Assembly (NCBI RefSeq): GCF_018320785.1
Contig: NC_054886.1
Span: 10,291,207-10,355,206 of the forward strand
DNA from: Cheilinus undulatus
Lineage: Eukaryota; Chordata; Actinopteri; Labriformes; Labridae
Direction of reading: 5' to 3'
DNA: 64,000 nt
The notes under the pieces are model-generated. The model did not search any database and was not told the origin of the DNA. It worked only from the letters and a program-made list of their open reading frames with translations. How positions within the stretch are numbered: position 1 is the stretch's first letter; each line of letters starts with the position of its first letter. The position numbers were made by a program, and so were the translations under genes. Shown here in pieces: positions 61,701-64,000 of this stretch.

Positions 61701-63472
61701 TTACACCTTATAGAGGTGTTGACACTCTAGGATCGCTGCCTGGACGTGTTACGCAGGGCCATAGATTACGGATAGCCAAGTTTGCGTGCATTCATGAATG
61801 CAGCTTACGTACTGAAGGGACCTAATTTAGTTGCACAAGCACAAACATAATTAACACAACATAAGGTTGTATTTCCTTTGAAATTGGCTCAGTGTTAAAA
61901 GACCTTATTAAAGCCGCACTCAAACTTTCCAGTGATCAAGAAAATAGTTCCGCTTCTGTTTGACTTAAAAACAAAGGATATGTGAATTAAGTCTGTACAT
62001 GACCCTGGCCTTACTACTGTTAATATAACTAAGGGTTAAACAGTCCAGGATATCAGCAGCTCAACTTTCATCCACATGTGTGGAGATGGTCTGGCATAAC
62101 TGGTGTACTTTGTTTGACTCAAATCACATATTTGGAGTATAGAAAGTTTCCCCTACAACACTGATCATCAACTGGAGGTCTGGGGGCCACATCAGACCCC
62201 CCACAGCTTCCCATCTGGTCCCCAGAAGCTTGACTGAACTCAGAAAATGTGCTGAGGAAAAAATATATTGTAGTATTTGGGGTATCTTTTCTTTTTCTTT
62301 CCTTAATCCCTACATATATTTAAATAACTCCATTTACAAGATTGAAACAATTTTTGGGGGGGCATTTTTGTGCCTTTATTAGATAGAGGAGGACAGTGGA
62401 TAGAGCTGGAAACAGGGTCAAGAGTGGGGGAGAGACATGCGGTAAAGGGCCTCAGGCCGGATTTGAACCTGGGCCGCCTGTGTATATGAGGAGCGCCTTT
62501 AACCACTAGGCCACCTGCTCCCCGAAACAATTTTTTTAAAGATTGACATAATGTTTGATCAGTTTTAGAAAAATCCAGCTGTTACCAACCACTATTAGCA
62601 AACAATATGCATGCAACACATACTCATAAGTGCATTCTTGATTGAAGCAGCAGGTTTCTGTTTAATTTAAAAAATTCAGGGGGTTTGAGAGTTTATTTTT
62701 CACTGCCTGAGAATCAAAACAAAAGACCTGTTTCCTTCATGTGTTTTTCACCGATCATGATGCAGCATATTCACATAAAACTGCATAGCAGTCCCAGAGA
62801 TATTTCACTTAGATATCTCAATCGCCCCCTTGCAGCTGGCTTCTGTATAGATAATAGGGACTGAGTTTACTGCTCAAAATAAGGTAGATTTCAAAGAAAA
62901 TGAAATTATTTTTACAGAAGTGTTTCTTTTATTTAGGTCATTTAAAGGTCCGGCCCCCACAGTGTCTGCATAGACATAAGCTGGTCCATGTACAAATGTA
63001 GTTGATGACACCTGCCTTACACGCTTCGTGCAGAGTAAAGCTGCAGATAGCTTCTTTGCATATTCATACTAAAACAGGAGCCAGTTGTATGCAGTAACAC
63101 AGCTTAATGGATGTGTCTGAGCTCTGTGCTTTGGGTGTTAGACCTTGAGACAAAGCAGATGTTAGTTGCTGATCCAGTTTGTATTCAATGATTTGCTCTG
63201 AAATGTTCTTTTCTGCTGCCTGAGACTCTTCAGGACGCTGTTTAATTTTGACCACAGTAATATCAAAGTTTCATGCACCCTGACAGCTCTAGTCATCTGT
63301 TAATCAGACATGTCTTCGACCTGTTTTTCCAGCTGACCCATGTGAAGCTGATCAGCCTGATTACCGCGTCGCCGTGGCGGTTGGAGTGACGTTGCTTGTG
63401 CTCATTGTCATCGTGGTCCTGGCCTACCTGCTGGGCCGCCGGAGGAGGACCGATGGATACCAGACCCTGTGA
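43736..63472 (+). CDS. cd68: CD68/LAMP-family lysosomal sialomucin, complete, 6 exons
   Basis: Exons: 43736-43784, 53093-53772, 55568-55687, 60289-60358, 60751-60921 and 63333-63472, total 1,230 nt, or 409 residues. Residues 1-21 are a signal peptide (MKRTAGIVFLALCALTALSL). About 25-215 are a Pro/Thr/Lys mucin-like domain with a 33-bp coding repeat. One LAMP luminal domain follows, with four cysteines at 228, 261, 330 and 367 at the spacing of the two LAMP disulfides, and many N-x-S/T sites. A single transmembrane segment (376-398) is followed by RRRRTDGYQTL. The tail GYQTL is the Tyr-x-x-hydrophobic lysosomal sorting signal of the family. One LAMP domain after a mucin stalk fits CD68 (macrosialin) or LAMP3, whereas LAMP1/2 have two domains; CD68 is preferred, with less certainty than the family. 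All phases match; intron 1 is 9.3 kb. Confidence 0.85.
44361..44462. mobile_element. Interspersed repeat end (GGTTCTCAAC type)
   Basis: GCAGTGGTTCTCAACAAGTG is followed by GGGACCCAAAAGTGGGTCAC, the characteristic start of a common vertebrate hAT-type non-autonomous element. A second, more diverged copy is at about 50935-51010. Both are in intron 1 of the CD68-like gene. Confidence 0.55.
44915..45365. mobile_element. MITE-like element with ATTAATCGTGATTAA end
   Basis: The right end reads AGATTAATCGTGATTAAAAA and GTTTTGACAGCC, which matches the terminal part of a frequent fish MITE. The left end near 44915 (AATTGGGTTAATCAC) may be its partner. No coding capacity is seen. Confidence 0.45.
45427..45990. 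mobile_element. Interspersed repeat (TTCCCAAAACTTTTTTTCTTGTGACC type)
   Basis: The left end TGTTCCCAAAACTTTTTTTC followed by TTGTGACC and the right end TCTCCCATGACCCACCC look like diverged inverted ends of one DNA element. It lies in intron 1 of the CD68-like gene and has no intact frame. Confidence 0.45.
46636..46670. repeat. Perfect 16-bp inverted repeat with 3-nt loop
   Basis: ATATAATACATAACAC (46636-46651), loop AAG, then its exact reverse complement GTGTTATGTATTATAT (46655-46670). It could form a hairpin or cruciform. The surrounding intron sequence (46000-47340) shows nothing else I can name. Confidence 0.9.
47437..50010. repeat. 23-bp satellite (GGCCTATATCAGCTGTAAATATT)
   Basis: About 110 tandem copies of a 23-bp unit run head to tail with few indels: GGCCTATATCAGCTGTAA followed by ATATT. 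Variants alternate between TTGGCC, CAGCC and GGGCC in the spacer part. Each unit carries CAGCTG, a palindromic E-box. Stop-free frames of 67 codons (for example from 48445 and 49708) arise because 23 is not divisible by 3 and are not genes. The array lies within intron 1 of the CD68-like gene. Confidence 0.97.
51280..51990. repeat. Degenerate minisatellite (CATGATAAAGTGCCCTCTAGGGTG)
   Basis: A unit of about 60 bp recurs roughly ten times with heavy divergence: ATCATGATAAAGTGCCCTCT, then AGGGTG and a TTCCAGTGGACAAAT-like phrase. It lies in intron 1 of the CD68-like gene. The open frames across it are repeat by-products. Confidence 0.8.
53309..53496 (+). repeat. cd68: 33-bp coding tandem repeat in the mucin exon
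   Basis: CCCAGTC recurs at 53324, 53357, 53390, 53423, 53456 and 53489, exactly 33 bp apart. Six units encode the 11-residue motif PKPTPAKTTQS with only a few base changes between copies. Because 33 is a multiple of 3, copy number can vary without frameshift, lengthening the O-glycosylated stalk. Confidence 0.95.
53998..54356. repeat. 21-bp minisatellite (TACAGACTTTGGTGCTACTTG), left part
   Basis: About 17 tandem 21-bp units lie in intron 2 of the CD68-like gene. On the minus strand they give a stop-free heptapeptide frame (VAPKSVQ) that is a repeat artefact. The array resumes at 54762 after an interruption. Confidence 0.92.
54357..54382. repeat. (CTT)n microsatellite
   Basis: About eight CTT units mark the left boundary of the segment interrupting the 21-bp array. 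Confidence 0.9.
54383..54761. mobile_element. Unclassified segment of about 380 bp interrupting the 21-bp array
   Basis: Unique-looking sequence with no 21-bp units separates two parts of the same minisatellite and begins directly after a (CTT)n run. On the minus strand it carries a 63-codon frame (54508-54699). An insertion is the simplest reading. I do not recognise the family and saw no clear target-site duplication. Confidence 0.4.
54762..54985. repeat. 21-bp minisatellite, right part
   Basis: Further ACAGACTTTGG units of the same family as 53998-54356 are present, more diverged at the right end. Confidence 0.88.
56500..57425. repeat. 20-bp minisatellite (AATTCTGACTTTGATCTCAG) in intron 3 of the CD68-like gene
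   Basis: About 45 diverged copies of AATTCTGACTTTGATCTCAG run in the same orientation as the related array at 12690-13580. GAATTC and GATCTC recur throughout. Confidence 0.9.
58485..58595. repeat. Short block of the 20-bp TCTGACTTTGATCTTAGAAT family
   Basis: About five units of the same family lie in intron 3, between unclassified AT-rich stretches (57430-58480 and 58600-59220). Confidence 0.75.
59225..59755. repeat. Third intron-3 array of the 20-bp AATTCTGACTTTGATCTCAG family
   Basis: About 25 diverged copies in the same orientation end in TAGGAGTTGGGGGAAAA. The three intron-3 arrays may once have been one. Confidence 0.88.
62342..62525 (-). mobile_element. tRNA-derived SINE, minus strand
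   Basis: On the minus strand the head reads GGAGCAGGTGGCCTAGTGGT and TAAAGGCGC, followed by a B-box in CAGGTTCAAATCCGG. The body then has GCCTGAGGCCCTTTACCGCA and TGTCTCTCCCCCACT, and the tail CTATCTAATAAAGGCAC. It is the same family as 41793-41965. It lies in intron 5 of the CD68-like gene. Confidence 0.82.
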
Positions 63473-64000
63473 GGGGTCGGATGCCGCCCAGAGGTCACTC
63501 CTTTGTAAAAGATGTGGGCTGTGATGTTTCTCAGGGGTTAAAGGGCACTTCCACTAAAGCCTAACCTGCATTTTTCTGCCATTTTTTTTTTTTTAATTTA
63601 GGCTGGTTACACGCTAGATGATCACATCTTAACTGATTTAAAGATGTGAAAAGACCACAGACATAAGGACAGTTTCAGATGATTTTTAACAAGATAATAA
63701 TCAAAACACAAACAATAGATGACTCAGCTAGACAGTTAGACCACAATGGAAATTCCACAGACATGAGATCTCACAAAGGCCCAGTCCACATGCAGGTGTG
63801 CATGGGAAAGCGTGATGTTTATCTGCCATGTTTGTGAGCTGTAGAAGTATTATCAGGTCTCTTCCTGCTCTGTAACTCTTATTGGTCCCTGCAGATTTTC
63901 TGTCAGAACCAATCCAATCTGGCAATATAAAGTCCAGATTCCAGGTTGGGGATGCTCTGACTTGATCCGGATCAGTAAAATAAAAGTATTGGCACCACAA
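63473..64000 (+). other. 3'UTR of the CD68-like gene with an interspersed element
   Basis: After the stop the sequence soon enters an element at about 63598 related to the one at 7925-8610. An AATAAA at 63979-63984, near the window edge, is a candidate poly(A) signal, but the true end may lie beyond the window. Confidence 0.45.

Overview
The window is vertebrate nuclear DNA, almost certainly from a ray-finned (teleost) fish. Genes are split by many GT-AG introns. Exon translations match vertebrate RWDD4, ING2 and LAMP/CD68 proteins. The spacers and introns hold fish-type repeats: tRNA-derived SINEs, an L2-like tail, a LINE reverse-transcriptase fragment, Tc1-like transposase remnants and many minisatellites. 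All genes were assembled by hand from splice signals, reading frame and remembered family sequences; no alignment was run.

Layout. 1-4530 is an 8-bp-unit satellite (GGTCCATT-type) with a higher-order pattern. 5305-9591 (+) is a complete eight-exon rwdd4 gene with a GC-AG intron and a probable 3-nt microexon. 11359-31559 (+) is a complete 28-exon gene for a 1,763-residue NACHT-WD40 (NWD-family) STAND NTPase. Its introns are full of transposon remnants and local duplications. 31560-34759 is mostly a degenerate minisatellite. 34760-37438 (-) is a two-exon ing2 gene, convergent with the NACHT-WD40 gene. 37442-43735 is intergenic and repeat-rich. 43736-63472 (+) is a six-exon gene for a CD68/LAMP-type lysosomal membrane glycoprotein of 409 residues. 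Its 9.3-kb first intron contains a 2.6-kb satellite of 23-bp units, and its mucin exon contains a nearly identical 33-bp coding repeat.

How the genes relate. From memory, human RWDD4 and ING2 are close neighbours on 4q35, so this looks like the fish counterpart of that segment with a NACHT-WD40 gene between them. The genes do not form one pathway: RWDD4 is an RWD-domain protein of poorly known role, ING2 is a chromatin reader, the NWD protein is a likely oligomerising sensor or scaffold NTPase, and the CD68-like protein is a lysosomal or macrophage sialomucin. Many long open frames here are artefacts of stop-free tandem repeats and are not listed as genes.

The best leads are the NACHT-WD40 gene, the single-codon microexon and GC-AG intron of rwdd4, the expanded coding repeat of the CD68-like gene, one 20-bp minisatellite family shared by introns of two unrelated genes, and the two large satellites.
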